Counted from the first letter of the stretch, positions 1 to 11,638 are shown. The stretch is 50,659 bases of DNA from Pseudomonadota bacterium (GCA_022360315.1 JAKSDA010000584.1:1-50659); one strand, 5' to 3'. Notes: a model not told the origin generated them from the letters alone. Numbers and translations are program-made.

Positions 1-1094
1 CACTCCTCTGTTTCCCCTCCAAGGCCCAGGCCATCCCCATCGCATTCTTCACCGGCTGCCTGGTTTACGATGCCGTCGCCGCATACCGCCAACGTGCAGT
101 CCGCGTCGCACTGCTCGGTCGGACCCGGGGTGCCGGCCCCATCACCGTCGCATTGCTCGGTTCCCGCATGCACAAACCCGTCGCCACAGGTGGCGATCTG
201 GCACGTGTTCAGGCATCCGTCATTGTTGTTGCCATTGCTGTCGTCACACTGTTCGCCGGCACTCGTGTTGACCACACCGTCGCTGCATTCGGCTCGAGTA
301 CAGTCGACATCGCATTCGGCGGTCTCCCCTGGAACGCCTTCCCCATCACCGTCGCACTCCTCGGTACCCGACTGCTGATCGTGCACGAAACCGTCACCGC
401 ACCGAGCCGCCAAACACAGGAAGTGGCCAAAGCCGCCCGCCCCTGCGTCCGTACTGGGATCCATCACCCCGCCGTCGGTAACGTCGCTATCCGGACTCGG
501 AATGATCACGCAATCGTCGTTGTTGTTGCCATTACTGTCGTCGCACTGTTCGAAGGGATCGACGACGTTATTTCCGCACACCGCCGATCCGGAACAGGCG
601 TTATTGCAGGCGTCAAGATCGTTGTCGTTGCCATCATCGCAGCTCTCTCCCGGATCCGTGCGATTGTTGCCGCAGATGGCCAGCAGGCAATCGATGCATA
701 CAGCGGAGTCGCCGTCGCATTCTTCCTCCGGGTCGATCGTGCCGTTGCCGCACCTCTCGAACTTGCAAGCGTCGCTGCAGCCGTTCCCGGGCGGATCGCA
801 CTGCTCGTTGGGGTCGACGGTCCCGTTGCCGCACTCCTCTTTCTGGCAAATGCTACTGCAGCCATCGCCGGGCAGTACATTGCCGTCGTCACACCCTTCG
901 TCGCGTTCCTGAAACCCGTTGCCACAGTCACCCTCGATACAGGTCAACTGATTCGCTGCACACTGGGTACCCGGCGGACAAATCAGTCCATCAGGGCAAT
1001 CTGTGCTCTGGCTACCGCTACATCCGCCACTGAATAACACTGGTGCGGTCAGGACGAGAAACAACACTCCACACGTTGCAAGATACCTGAACAT
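1..1094 (-). CDS. Cys-rich repeat lipoprotein (Myxococcus-type repeats), 3' end outside window
   Basis: Reading back from an ATG at 1094 the frame stays open to the window edge (364 codons seen). The N-terminus is a signal peptide of about 23 residues ending in SGGC, so probably a lipoprotein or at least secreted. The rest is a run of roughly ten repeats with the pattern CGNG-x-DP-x-EQCDDGN or CGDG-x-EECDGDG, each with 4-6 Cys, typical of the Myxococcus Cys-rich repeat family found on surface proteins of Myxococcota, often upstream of a MYXO-CTERM anchor; that end, if present, lies outside the window. Spacing between repeats alternates, and one spacer (around 410-500) is Asp/Gly rich with a poly-Asn/Asp stretch. 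No enzymatic domain is seen. Function unknown; likely a disulfide-rich surface protein. The shorter open frames in this stretch are other frames of the same repeats. Confidence 0.75.
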   Translation of the reverse strand, partial: MFRYLATCGVLFLVLTAPVLFSGGCSGSQSTDCPDGLICPPGTQCAANQLTCIEGDCGNGFQERDEGCDDGNVLPGDGCSSICQKEECGNGTVDPNEQCDPPGNGCSDACKFERCGNGTIDPEEECDGDSAVCIDCLLAICGNNRTDPGESCDDGNDNDLDACNNACSGSAVCGNNVVDPFEQCDDSNGNNNDDCVIIPSPDSDVTDGGVMDPSTDAGAGGFGHFLCLAARCGDGFVHDQQSGTEECDGDGEGVPGETAECDVDCTRAECSDGVVNTSAGEQCDDSNGNNNDGCLNTCQIATCGDGFVHAGTEQCDGDGAGTPGPTEQCDADCTLAVCGDGIVNQAAGEECDGDGLGLGGETEE

Positions 1095-2053
1095 GGTTTC
1101 TCCTACTGCATCTGCAAACAAACTCATCTTCACTCCAACTACGGTATGCGCGGTGCAGATCGAGCTCAGCCGTCAACTCGCTCAAAAGGGCTACATGGCC
1201 CGGGCCGTTACCAACTCAATGCTTTCATATATCTGTACTGGCGGACTACCGCATACGGCTCCTCGGTCCATGGTATCGCTGCGCGCAACAAATGAGGCTG
1301 TCTTGATTTATTCGAATTCCCCACACATGGATGGCCCCGATCATTAACTCCGCTGTCGAACGCTTCCACACGCTATACTGGCAGGCACAGCAAAACAAGT
1401 CAATTACACGCCCTTACATCACGTCCGCCGGCGTTCACTCTCTTCGCAAGGTTCTATTGCAAAGATCGGAGATGGGGAAAATTTGCCCTCATGCTCGCCA
1501 CGCCAGAGCTGGAGGTCCCGCCAGTGTCGGCAGGCGGGGCCACGCTTGCGGCGCGTCCACCAGGAATCTGAGAGATCTCGTTGTTTCCACCCGAAATCCG
1601 GCTCGGGGCACCCGGCGACCGGGCTCAGTCCCGTGGGAGTTGTGCTCGGGCCCACTGGAACGAACACAAAGCGCAAGGGTGGTAGCGTAGCGAAGGCGAC
1701 GAAGCAAAGCGGGATGGGAAACGAGAAGCTGGAACTCCTTGATAGTTCCGAGGGTCGGTCTATTGGAACAGTTGGAGGGACAATGACGGATTTCACCCAC
1801 TCGCCAATCAGCTAACGCGGCGGCAGGCACAGCTCCGAACGCGTTCAAGCGGCCGTGCAGAGTGCCGCGGCCTGTGTCTTGTGGCGTCGTCGGCCCTCTT
1901 CGGGCAACGCGCAGGTACTTGAAGTCCTCAACGACGCCCCGATAGCCCGATGGCCCGACGGATGGAGCGTTGTCTCGTGCAACTGCAAGCGTTGCCACCC
2001 CCTGACTGAATCCCTCGCGCCATGGGTGGCAGCCGCTTCTCTTGAGGGCACGC
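1095..2053. other. Long intergenic region, no gene recognised
   Basis: About 960 bases between the start of the Cys-rich protein and the stop of the LacI-type regulator. Open frames exist on both strands (for example a minus-strand frame from about 1998 to 1489) but their translations are Arg/Pro/Ser-rich low-complexity text with no recognisable domain and no good ribosome binding site. The promoter of the Cys-rich gene must lie just right of 1094. No tRNA, terminator or repeat was recognised here. Confidence 0.5.
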
Positions 2054-3115
2054 TCAATTCTGTGCGGCCCCGATTCCCGGGGCGCGCGTCGAACTGCGTA
2101 CGATCAATGTGCAGGGCATAGTAATATGCTTCGGTGGCAAATCTTTGTTGTGGATATGTTCAAAAAGCGCGTCCACGGTGGTGTTTACCATGTCGCTAAA
2201 TGGCTGGCGGATGGTGGTCAGGTTGTAAGCGCGGCTCGAGGCGAGACGAATATCGTCCACACCAATAATGCCAACATCTTCTGGAACCCGGAGGCCAAGC
2301 TCATAGCGAATGGCGTCCATGCCTCCGCAGGCCATGATATCGTCAGCATAGAATATCGCATCAGGGCGATCCCGGGCGCGAAATAATTTGCAGGTCGCTT
2401 CAAACCCGGCGTCATAACTGTGGCGACCACCTTCGCAGACTGTCCAATGATCGCAACCGCGCTGGATCAAGCGATTGATAAATCCGCGCTGCCGGTCGGT
2501 GGTTGTCGAGACCCCGATCGGCCCGCCGACAAAGGCGGGATAGTGGTAGCCCGCGTCCAGCAGCAAATCTGCTGCCATTCGCCCGTTGATGACGTTGTCG
2601 CAGCAAACCACGGTGGCCAGGTTTTCCCGGGAGCGGCGGCCGAAAATCACCACCGGGGTATTCTGCTTTTGACACGCTTCGACCAGTCTCTGCGGGAGGG
2701 TGGTGGACGTGACGATCAGCCCGTCGACCTGGTACTGCATGACCAATTCAACCGCCTCGGCAATGTTGAGCTGCTGACTGGCATTGATCAGCAGGCTGTG
2801 GCAGTTCCTCTTTTGGATCGCAGAAGTGAAGTCGCTCAGGATGGCCAGGTAGGCCGGGTTATCAAAATCGGTCACCAAGATGCCGATCAGACTGGAACGG
2901 GACTTGAGCCCCCGAGCGAGCCGATTGGGCTTGTAACCGATCTTCTCCGCGGCCTTGAATACCTTCTTGCGCATCTTGTCCGAGCAACTGCCATTCGGAT
3001 TAAACGCGCGAGATACGGCTGAAACAGATACGCCGGCTTCGGCGGCCACTTCGATTACTGTGACCTTGCCGTTGGTTCTGGCCGGTCGGTTTGCGGCTGG
3101 ATTGGTCGGGCTCAA
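2054..3115 (-). CDS. LacI-family transcriptional regulator, probable inositol-locus repressor
   Basis: 353 aa. An N-terminal LacI helix-turn-helix (about residues 18-64, with VTVIEVAAEAGVS and the hinge helix KPNRLARGL) is followed by a periplasmic-binding-protein-like effector domain (GILVTDFDNPAY ... VVIFGRRS ... FYADDIMACGGMDAIR ... DVGIIGVDD). Length is normal for the family. It lies 6 bases downstream of iolE on the same strand, so the two are probably cotranscribed. The iolE/iolD divergent promoter region carries two identical LacI-type operators (4109-4122 and 4193-4206), the obvious targets, giving autoregulation as well as control of the catabolic operon. The inducer is inferred to be inositol or a pathway intermediate; the sequence does not show it. 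Confidence 0.9.
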   Translation of the reverse strand: MSPTNPAANRPARTNGKVTVIEVAAEAGVSVSAVSRAFNPNGSCSDKMRKKVFKAAEKIGYKPNRLARGLKSRSSLIGILVTDFDNPAYLAILSDFTSAIQKRNCHSLLINASQQLNIAEAVELVMQYQVDGLIVTSTTLPQRLVEACQKQNTPVVIFGRRSRENLATVVCCDNVINGRMAADLLLDAGYHYPAFVGGPIGVSTTTDRQRGFINRLIQRGCDHWTVCEGGRHSYDAGFEATCKLFRARDRPDAIFYADDIMACGGMDAIRYELGLRVPEDVGIIGVDDIRLASSRAYNLTTIRQPFSDMVNTTVDALFEHIHNKDLPPKHITMPCTLIVRSSTRAPGIGAAQN

Positions 3116-3121
3116 CGAGGG

Positions 3122-4069
3122 TTACCTCGGCATCGAATGGACGTGTGTTGTCCCCGTTTGCGGCTGGGAGGCCGCTGTCTCTGGCATGAGCCTGTCCCGA
3201 ATAAAGGCCAGACTTTCCCGGGCATTGTCCAGCGAACTGTAGCTCAGGTTGGGATCGACATCCTGCTCGACAGTAACCCAGCCGTCGTAGCCGATCTCCT
3301 GCAGGGCCTGGCGCAGTCCGGCAAAATCGACACAGCCGCTGCCGATGGGGCAAAAAACCCCTTCACCGATAGCGCTGTAAAAATCGATGCCTTCCGTTTT
3401 GACTCTGTTGTGTATCGGTCCGTTGATGTCCTTGAAATGTAGATACTCGACGCGATCTCCATAGGTACTGATCAGCTCGGACGGGTTGATGCCAGCATAG
3501 ACACTGTGCCCGGAATCCACACAGAGCTTGACCAGCTCCGGGTCCAAATCATCCATAGCCCGATCCACCTCGTCTCGGTACTCAATGTAGGTTCCAGCAT
3601 GGGGATGGAGTACCGACGTGATGCCGTACTCCCGGCAGATCAGCGACACTTCTGTGATGGTCTTCATCATCTCCTTCCACTGGGAAGGAGCAAGCCGGTC
3701 CGCGGTATCGACCTGTCCGGCCTGAGCGGTTCGCGGTGCGCAGACACGATCGATTACCACCATATACGTGGCGCCTTGTGGCTGCAGCACGCGACAGGTA
3801 GCGTGGGTGTAATCGCAAATCGCCCGACGCTGCGACACATCGTGCAGGTGCTTGAAGATCGTGCCTGCAATCAATTGCAAATGGGTCTCGGCCAGCGCTT
3901 TCTCGAGCACTTCGCGTTCGGTGGGAAGGTAACCCAGCGGACCGAGCTCTGTGGCCTCGTATCCAGCCTGTGATATTTCGCCGAGTACCTGCACCCATGG
4001 CGGATTGCTGGAATTGTCAGCAACTTCAATCCCCCAGGAACAAGGGGCGTTGGATAGGCGGAGCCTCAT
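3122..4069 (-). CDS. iolE: IolE-like inosose dehydratase / sugar isomerase TIM barrel
   Basis: 315 aa. Xylose-isomerase-like TIM barrel. The start NAPCSWGIE and the elements ATELGPLGYLP, SVLHPHAGTYIEY, LCVDSGHSVYAG, LHFKDI and VTVEQD place it with IolE-type 2-keto-myo-inositol dehydratases; the Glu/Asp/His/Glu residues in these strands are the usual divalent-metal ligands. IolE removes water from scyllo-inosose to give trihydroxycyclohexanedione, the substrate of IolD. The ATG at 4069 has a good ribosome binding site (AGGAAAC, 5 bases upstream). The gene diverges from the iolD-idh-iolC-iolB genes and precedes the regulator by 6 bases. No lesion seen. A related sugar epimerase activity cannot be excluded from sequence alone. 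Confidence 0.82.
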   Translation of the reverse strand: MRLRLSNAPCSWGIEVADNSSNPPWVQVLGEISQAGYEATELGPLGYLPTEREVLEKALAETHLQLIAGTIFKHLHDVSQRRAICDYTHATCRVLQPQGATYMVVIDRVCAPRTAQAGQVDTADRLAPSQWKEMMKTITEVSLICREYGITSVLHPHAGTYIEYRDEVDRAMDDLDPELVKLCVDSGHSVYAGINPSELISTYGDRVEYLHFKDINGPIHNRVKTEGIDFYSAIGEGVFCPIGSGCVDFAGLRQALQEIGYDGWVTVEQDVDPNLSYSSLDNARESLAFIRDRLMPETAASQPQTGTTHVHSMPR

Positions 4070-4108
4070 GAGTTTCCTGTATTGGTTCCGATGATCTCAT
4101 CGACTATC

Positions 4109-4122
4109 TGAAAACGTTTGCA
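4109..4122. promoter_or_regulatory. LacI-type operator 1 (iolE proximal)
   Basis: TGAAAACGTTTGCA, one mismatch from the symmetric LacI/GalR-type half-site pair TGCAAACGTTTGCA with the central CG step. It lies 40 bp upstream of the iolE start and is identical to the second site at 4193-4206. Confidence 0.75.
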
Positions 4123-4192
4123 TCATGTCAACAGGAAAGACTCCCCAACCGGCAGATTCGCGGGGTTGGATGCAAATTTTGTGGCGATTCAA

Positions 4193-4206
4193 TGAAAACG
4201 TTTGCA
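4193..4206. promoter_or_regulatory. LacI-type operator 2 (iolD proximal)
   Basis: Second exact copy of TGAAAACGTTTGCA, in the same orientation as the first, 84 bp away and about 100 bp upstream of the iolD-remnant start. The spacing suggests looping by a tetramer or two dimers on one face of the helix. Confidence 0.75.
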
Positions 4207-4305
4207 AGTCTCACGGCGAGTATCTTATGGTGCCCGGGTTGTGGCATCCCTGTCCTGCACGAGCTGCCCCGCCAGCTCCGATGAAAGAAATGCAAGGTAA
4301 CGCGT

Positions 4306-4815
4306 ATGAAAACCGTTCGCTTGACGCTCGCTGAAGCGCTCGTGAGGTACCTGGTAGCGCAGAAAATAGCGATCGGCGATCAGATCGAACATCTGTTCGG
4401 GGGTTCGTTTGCGATCTTTGGCCATGGCAATGTCACGTGTCTGGGCCAGCAGCTCAAAAACGTCGAGGATCAGCTCCCTGCATGGCGCGGACAAAACCAG
4501 CAGTCCATGGCGATGGCAGCCATTGCATATGCCAGGGCCAACAGGCGCCGCCGTATCGGCATCGCCACCACCTCGATCGGTCCCGGTGCGCTCAGCGAGA
4601 AACTGACCAGCATGGCGGAGTTCGATGCGGCGTTTGCACGTGCCAAGGCGGCGGACCGCACCTACGTGATCGTGGTCGACATCGACCCGACCCAGTGGTC
4701 CACCTGTGATTGCTGGTGCGAAGTGGGATTGCCGGACGTGACACGGGACGAGCGGACCAAAAACGCAATCGGTGATTTTGGTGAAGGTCGGAAGCATCAG
4801 CGTCGTGGTGTATAG
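4306..4815 (+). pseudogene. iolD: iolD remnant (ThDP-dependent trihydroxycyclohexanedione hydrolase) with large internal deletion
   Basis: The open frame gives 169 aa, whereas IolD is normally more than 600. Residues 1-about 90 match the IolD N-terminus (MKTVRLTLAEALVRYL ... LFGGSFAIFGHGNV ... AAIAYARANRRR ... TTSIGPGA). Directly after GPGA the text jumps to the IolD C-terminus (EFDAAFARAKAADRTYVIVV, DPTQW, WCEVGLPDVT). The middle, about 450 codons including the rest of the PYR domain and the ThDP-binding PP domain, is gone without loss of frame. In the remaining PYR part the usual catalytic Glu of the NEQ motif reads NQQ. It therefore cannot be an active hydrolase. It is the first gene of the plus-strand operon, 12 bases before the dehydrogenase. 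An assembly collapse is the main alternative. Confidence 0.82.
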
Positions 4816-4827
4816 GGGGTAGAGAAC

Positions 4828-6000
4828 GTGTTTTCCGAAGAGCGGCGTTTTGCAAAGCCCATCTGCTGGGCCATGGTCGGCGGCGGGCGCGGCAGTGAAA
4901 TCGGTTACGCTCACCGTGCCGGAGCAGCCCGCGATGGTTTATTTCAACTGATGGCGGGTGCCTTTGACATCGATCCAGATCGGGGAGTCGATTTCGGTCG
5001 TTCACTGGGGGTGGCGCCTGAGCGCTGTTACGCCGATTACAGGGCCCTATTCGAATCCGAGGCCAGGCGCGCAGACGGTATTGAGGCGGTTTCCATCGCC
5101 ACTCCCAACAGCACTCATTATGAAATCTCCAAGGCGGCGCTGCTCGCGGAGCTCCATGTGGTCTGTGAAAAGCCGGTGACCTTTACCGTGGCACAAGCCG
5201 AGGAGCTCAAGCGATTGGCCGCGGAGCGCGGGCAGGTTTTCGGAGTGATGTACGGCTATACCGGCTTTCCGATGGTGCATCAGGCCCGGGCGATGATCCG
5301 TCGCGGAGATATCGGCGAAGTACGTGTGGTCAATATGCAATTCGCCCACGGCTTTCATAGCACGGCAGTGGAGACGCACAGCCCAGGCGCTCGATGGCGA
5401 ATGAATCCCCAGATATCCGGTCCGACATATGTACTGGGTGATATTGGGACCCACGCTTTTTACCTGGCTCAGGTGATGACCGGGCTCGAGGTCGAGGAGC
5501 TTCTCTGTACCCGGCAGAGCTTTGTCAAGTCCCGAGCGCCGTTGGAGGACAATGCCCATGTGCTGATGCATTTCTCCAATGGCGCGGTCGGTACTCTGTG
5601 GGCTAGCAGCATCAATGCCGGCTCCATGCACCAGCAAAAAATCCGCATCGTCGGCGAAAGAGCCAGTCTCGAATGGTGGGATGAATACCCCAATCAACTG
5701 CGCTATGAAGTGCAGGGAGAGCCGGCTCGGATCCTGGAGCGGGGCATGAGCTATCTGTATCAGGATGATCCTGCGATCGCCTGTCACCGCATCGGTGGCG
5801 GCCATGCCGAGGGTTTCTTTGAATCCTGGGCCAACCTGTACACGAGATTTGCCATTGCCATGAAGGCGGCCGACCAGGACGATCAGGCGACACTGGCGCA
5901 GACCTGGTATCCCGATATCGATGCTGGAATCGATGGGGTTCGCCTGCTGGAGCGCTGTGTAGAATCAGCCGATAACGGGGCCACCTGGGTGAAATTCTGA
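4828..6000 (+). CDS. Gfo/Idh/MocA-family oxidoreductase, probable inositol dehydrogenase
   Basis: 390 aa, GTG start at 4828 with a run of Gs (4815-4819) as ribosome binding site. The N-terminal Rossmann fold shows the nucleotide motif VGGGRGSEIGYAHR, then SIATPNSTHYE and the family signature CEKPVT with the catalytic Lys. The C-terminal half is the usual alpha/beta substrate domain (HGFHSTAVE, DIGTHAFYLAQ, with the GTH His typical of these enzymes). In inositol loci such proteins oxidise myo- or scyllo-inositol or an inosose with NAD(P)+. It follows the iolD remnant by 12 bases and overlaps iolC by one base, so it belongs to the operon. Exact substrate is inferred from context only. The frame is intact. 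Confidence 0.85.
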   Translation: MFSEERRFAKPICWAMVGGGRGSEIGYAHRAGAARDGLFQLMAGAFDIDPDRGVDFGRSLGVAPERCYADYRALFESEARRADGIEAVSIATPNSTHYEISKAALLAELHVVCEKPVTFTVAQAEELKRLAAERGQVFGVMYGYTGFPMVHQARAMIRRGDIGEVRVVNMQFAHGFHSTAVETHSPGARWRMNPQISGPTYVLGDIGTHAFYLAQVMTGLEVEELLCTRQSFVKSRAPLEDNAHVLMHFSNGAVGTLWASSINAGSMHQQKIRIVGERASLEWWDEYPNQLRYEVQGEPARILERGMSYLYQDDPAIACHRIGGGHAEGFFESWANLYTRFAIAMKAADQDDQATLAQTWYPDIDAGIDGVRLLERCVESADNGATWVKF

Positions 6001-7004
6001 TGAGCGAGCTGAACATTCCAACCAACCGACCCATTGATGCGATCTGTTTGGGCCGGGCGGGCGTGGATCTATACGCCCACGAAGCGAACACCGATATGGC
6101 GGATGTGTCCGGCTTCGCCAAATATGTCGGAGGCGCATCGGCCAATATCGCCGTGGCATTGGCCAAACTGGGCGCAAAACCGGGCTTGATAAGCTGCGTA
6201 TCCGACGATGGCCTGGGGCGCTACGTATGCAGCTACCTCGACCGCATGGGGGTCGATCTGCAGGGAATAAAGGTGGACAGCTCCGGCTCCAGGACCAGTC
6301 TGGCCATCACCGAGATGAAACCCAGCTGCTGTGAAGTGGTCATCTACCGCAACAACGCAGCGGATCTGACGCTGAAAGGGAGCCAGATCGATCCCGATTA
6401 TATTGCCGCAGCCAAGGTGCTGATCGTGACCGGAACAGCGCTTTCGGCCAGCCCATCGCGAGAGGCGACGCTGCTGGCGATCGACTATGCCCGCGGTGCC
6501 GGCACCCCGGTGATACTGGATCTCGATTACCGGGCCTATTCCTGGAACTCCCCGGAAGATTCGGCCCTCTATTACCAGCTGGCCGCGAGCCGGTCGGACA
6601 TCGTGCTCGGTAACCGGGAAGAGTTCGATGTAGTGGAGTATCTGGTGGATCGGGGCAATCGGGACGACGATAAGACCGCCGTTCGCTATCTGCAGGGCGC
6701 AACCCAGGTGCTGATAATCAAGGCCGGCGAGCTGGGTTGCAAGATTTATCGCCGAAATGGCGAGTGCTTTGCGCACGGAATCTTCCCGGTCACCAGCAAG
6801 AAGCCGTTTGGCGCCGGCGATTCCTTCATCGCGGCGCTGGTCTACGCTTTGTTGTATGGTCATGGCCTCCACAAGGGGGTAACGATGGGCTCGGCAGCAG
6901 CGGCGATCAACGTTCCCGCGACAGTTGTACCGAGGCGGCGCCGACTCTCGCAGAGCTCACAGCGTTTCTCGCCGAGCGAGAAGTGCCCGAGCGAAAACCG
7001 ATAA
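6000..7004 (+). pseudogene. iolC: iolC, 5-dehydro-2-deoxygluconokinase, frameshifted near the C-terminus
   Basis: The continuous frame gives 334 aa of a PfkB/ribokinase-fold sugar kinase: N-terminal motif YVGGASANIAVALAKLGAK, DLDYR, IKAGELG and the C-terminal anion-hole motif KPFGAGDSFIAALVYALL with the catalytic Asp. IolC phosphorylates 5-dehydro-2-deoxygluconate. After GSAAAAINV the frame turns into Arg/Ser-rich nonsense, while the expected ending (RDSCTEAAPTLAELTAFLAE) continues in the -1 frame. The break lies at about 6912-6917 and is explained by loss of one base, for example from GTTTCCC to GTTCCC. The catalytic core is upstream, so partial activity is possible; a sequencing error is the other explanation. 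In the restored frame the protein would run to a stop at 7108, overlapping iolB. Confidence 0.8.
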
Positions 7005-7100
7005 TCATCCACAACAGGGATGAGCGTCTGCACGACGCCCAACGAGCAGGCTCGGCACATACGACACTCGCTCACGATCCACAGCTCAAGGATAGATACG

Positions 7101-7946
7101 ATGGGTAAGCATATTCCTGGTTATGACAACAACAATGAGCCAATCATCGATGTGAACGACGACACTACTCCGTTGCTCTATTTTAACCAGGTCTTTTTAC
7201 AGAGGGGACAAAGCCATCGGTACCGGCTGGACGGCTATGAGTCGGCGGTGGTACTGGCCGGTGGTACTTGCAACATCACCGTGGGAGATCAGGTGTTCGA
7301 GAACGTGGGCGTGCGCAAAAACGTCTGGGATGGCAACCCTGCTGCAGTGTATGTGCCGGTCGGCATGGAGGTGCAAATCACCGGTAGTTGTGAAAGAGCC
7401 GATGTACTGATCGCCGGTGGTCGATATGAAGAACAGCTCAGGCCTTTTGAAGTCAAGCCTGAACACAGCGATCAGGTACAATACGGCAGCGACGACACCA
7501 AAACCCACCGCAAGATCAAACATATTCTCGGCCAGGCCAACGCCGATAATCGCGGGCGGTTGTTGGTCAGTGAACTCTTTACCGTGGGGGCCGGCGGTTG
7601 GTCGGGCTTTCCCCCGCATAAACATGATGCCGAGCGCCCCCCGCAGGAGACTCGCTACGAGGAAGTCTACCAGTTTCGCTTTAACCCGGATCAGGGTTTT
7701 GGAGCCCAGTTCCTGTACGAACATGAAGACGACTTTGGCCCCATCTATCACATCAAGAACCGGAGCACGATCGCCATTGACAAGGGCTATCATCCGTGTG
7801 TTGCAGCACCCGGCTACGAGATGTACTATTTTACCATCATTGCTGGCGAGCGCTCCAAATCATTGATCCAGTACTTTGATCCCCATCATGAGTATCAAGT
7901 GCATACGATCCCCGGCATCAAGGACATGATCGCCAAGTTCAAGTAA
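7101..7946 (+). CDS. iolB: IolB-like 5-deoxy-glucuronate isomerase
   Basis: 281 aa from the ATG at 7101 (MGKHIPGYDNNN), preceded by AAGGA at suitable distance; an upstream in-frame ATG at 7020 is less likely because it lacks a ribosome binding site and lies inside the frameshifted iolC tail. The protein is a bicupin with the IolB signature GWSGFPPHKHD, in which the His residues bind metal, followed by EEVYQFRFNPDQGFGAQFLY and a second conserved block GYHPCVAAPGY. IolB converts 5-deoxy-glucuronate to 5-dehydro-2-deoxygluconate, the substrate of IolC. It is the last gene of the plus-strand inositol operon seen here and appears intact; the genes for the final aldolase and dehydrogenase (IolJ, IolA) are not nearby. 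Confidence 0.88.
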   Translation: MGKHIPGYDNNNEPIIDVNDDTTPLLYFNQVFLQRGQSHRYRLDGYESAVVLAGGTCNITVGDQVFENVGVRKNVWDGNPAAVYVPVGMEVQITGSCERADVLIAGGRYEEQLRPFEVKPEHSDQVQYGSDDTKTHRKIKHILGQANADNRGRLLVSELFTVGAGGWSGFPPHKHDAERPPQETRYEEVYQFRFNPDQGFGAQFLYEHEDDFGPIYHIKNRSTIAIDKGYHPCVAAPGYEMYYFTIIAGERSKSLIQYFDPHHEYQVHTIPGIKDMIAKFK

Positions 7947-8016
7947 AGGGGTATCTCGTGCTGGTTAGCTTAAACTTCCTCTTCGACGATGTTATTGCCA
8001 TGCGGGTGAGCATGGG

Positions 8017-10809
<2,793 letters not shown>

Positions 10810-10986
10810 GCCTTTGACTGTGTGCGACGACCTTTCCGATGTCAACGAAGGCCTTTTTGGTCCTGGCAATCCCGACGAATCTATTGAAAAATCAAGCGAT
10901 TAGCTATTTTGGGCCGGTCGGCCCGGCCGACCGGCTCAGGCTGCTCGCAAGAGCAATTCTCGTCGATCCGGGCTACACTGCCATCG

Positions 10987-11511
10987 ATGAGCACAGAACG
11001 GACCTCCGGCCAGGCAGACCAGCGCGATGGGCACAGCGGAATCAGCATCTACGACGACTTCGACTCGTTTTTGAAGGTCGGTATCCGCGAGTATTACGAT
11101 CGGGGCTGGACCAAGCGGCGGGGCAATTTTATCGCCCTGTTGATCGCCAGCGGACAGACCACCCTGGCCCTGGCCAAGGACTCGATGATCGAGGGCTCGG
11201 GCACCAAGAAAGTGGCCATCGGCGCAGCTGCCGTGCTCGCCCTACGCGTGGGTCTGAAGTACGCCATCGGCGGACCACTCGGCATGGTGCTCACGGTCGC
11301 AGCCGGAGCCTCGATGGTGTCGTACTTCTTTCGCAACCAAAAAGACATCATCCGCAAGGTGAGCCTGTACAAGACGATCATCAGGGAAACCGAGGCAAGC
11401 TACAACAGCACCGTGTCCGGCTGGCGCGATGCCAAATACGATGAAAATCAGCGCAATCTCATGATCGATGGCCTGATGAAGCGTTTCCTCGAACAAATCG
11501 ACGAAGACTAG
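10987..11511 (+). CDS. Small membrane protein of unknown function
   Basis: 174 aa from the ATG at 10987 (MSTERTSG); the frame is open further upstream but that part is divergent promoter sequence relative to the TPR-peptidase gene. A soluble N-terminus (ISIYDDFDSFLKVGIREYYD) leads to two adjacent hydrophobic segments (about residues 75-92 and 97-113, rich in Gly/Ala), followed by a charged, probably helical C-terminus (RNQKDIIRKVSLYKTIIRE). No known domain recognised. Even codon use and a clean stop support a real gene. Confidence 0.65.
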   Translation: MSTERTSGQADQRDGHSGISIYDDFDSFLKVGIREYYDRGWTKRRGNFIALLIASGQTTLALAKDSMIEGSGTKKVAIGAAAVLALRVGLKYAIGGPLGMVLTVAAGASMVSYFFRNQKDIIRKVSLYKTIIRETEASYNSTVSGWRDAKYDENQRNLMIDGLMKRFLEQIDED

Positions 11512-11638
11512 AGCCCTCGACCCCGGATAAAAAAGGTCATACATCTTACGATGGTCGGATGACCGGTCTTTTCGCTGGTCTTGACCGGCTGGGCGCGGGT
11601 ATTCTGGCCCGATGGCAAATCACAGGGGGAACTTGACC

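Larger units (their letters stand above)
4070..4305. promoter_or_regulatory. Divergent promoter region of the inositol locus
   Basis: 236 bases between the divergent iolE and iolD-remnant starts, noticeably richer in A+T than the flanking genes. It contains two identical 14-bp LacI-type operators at 4109-4122 and 4193-4206, 84 bp apart, about eight helical turns. No further confident -35/-10 pair was assigned. Confidence 0.7.

Noticed and set aside
153..1037. 294-codon plus-strand frame over the Cys-rich repeats
   Set aside because: Opposite of the repeat gene; Ala/Val-rich text mirrors the Cys/Asp/Gly repeats.
1489..1998. Minus-strand frame in the first intergenic region
   Set aside because: Arg/Pro/Ser-rich, no ribosome binding site, no recognisable domain.
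6905..6920. Programmed -1 frameshift in iolC
   Set aside because: No slippery heptamer and no following structure found; simple base loss is more economical.
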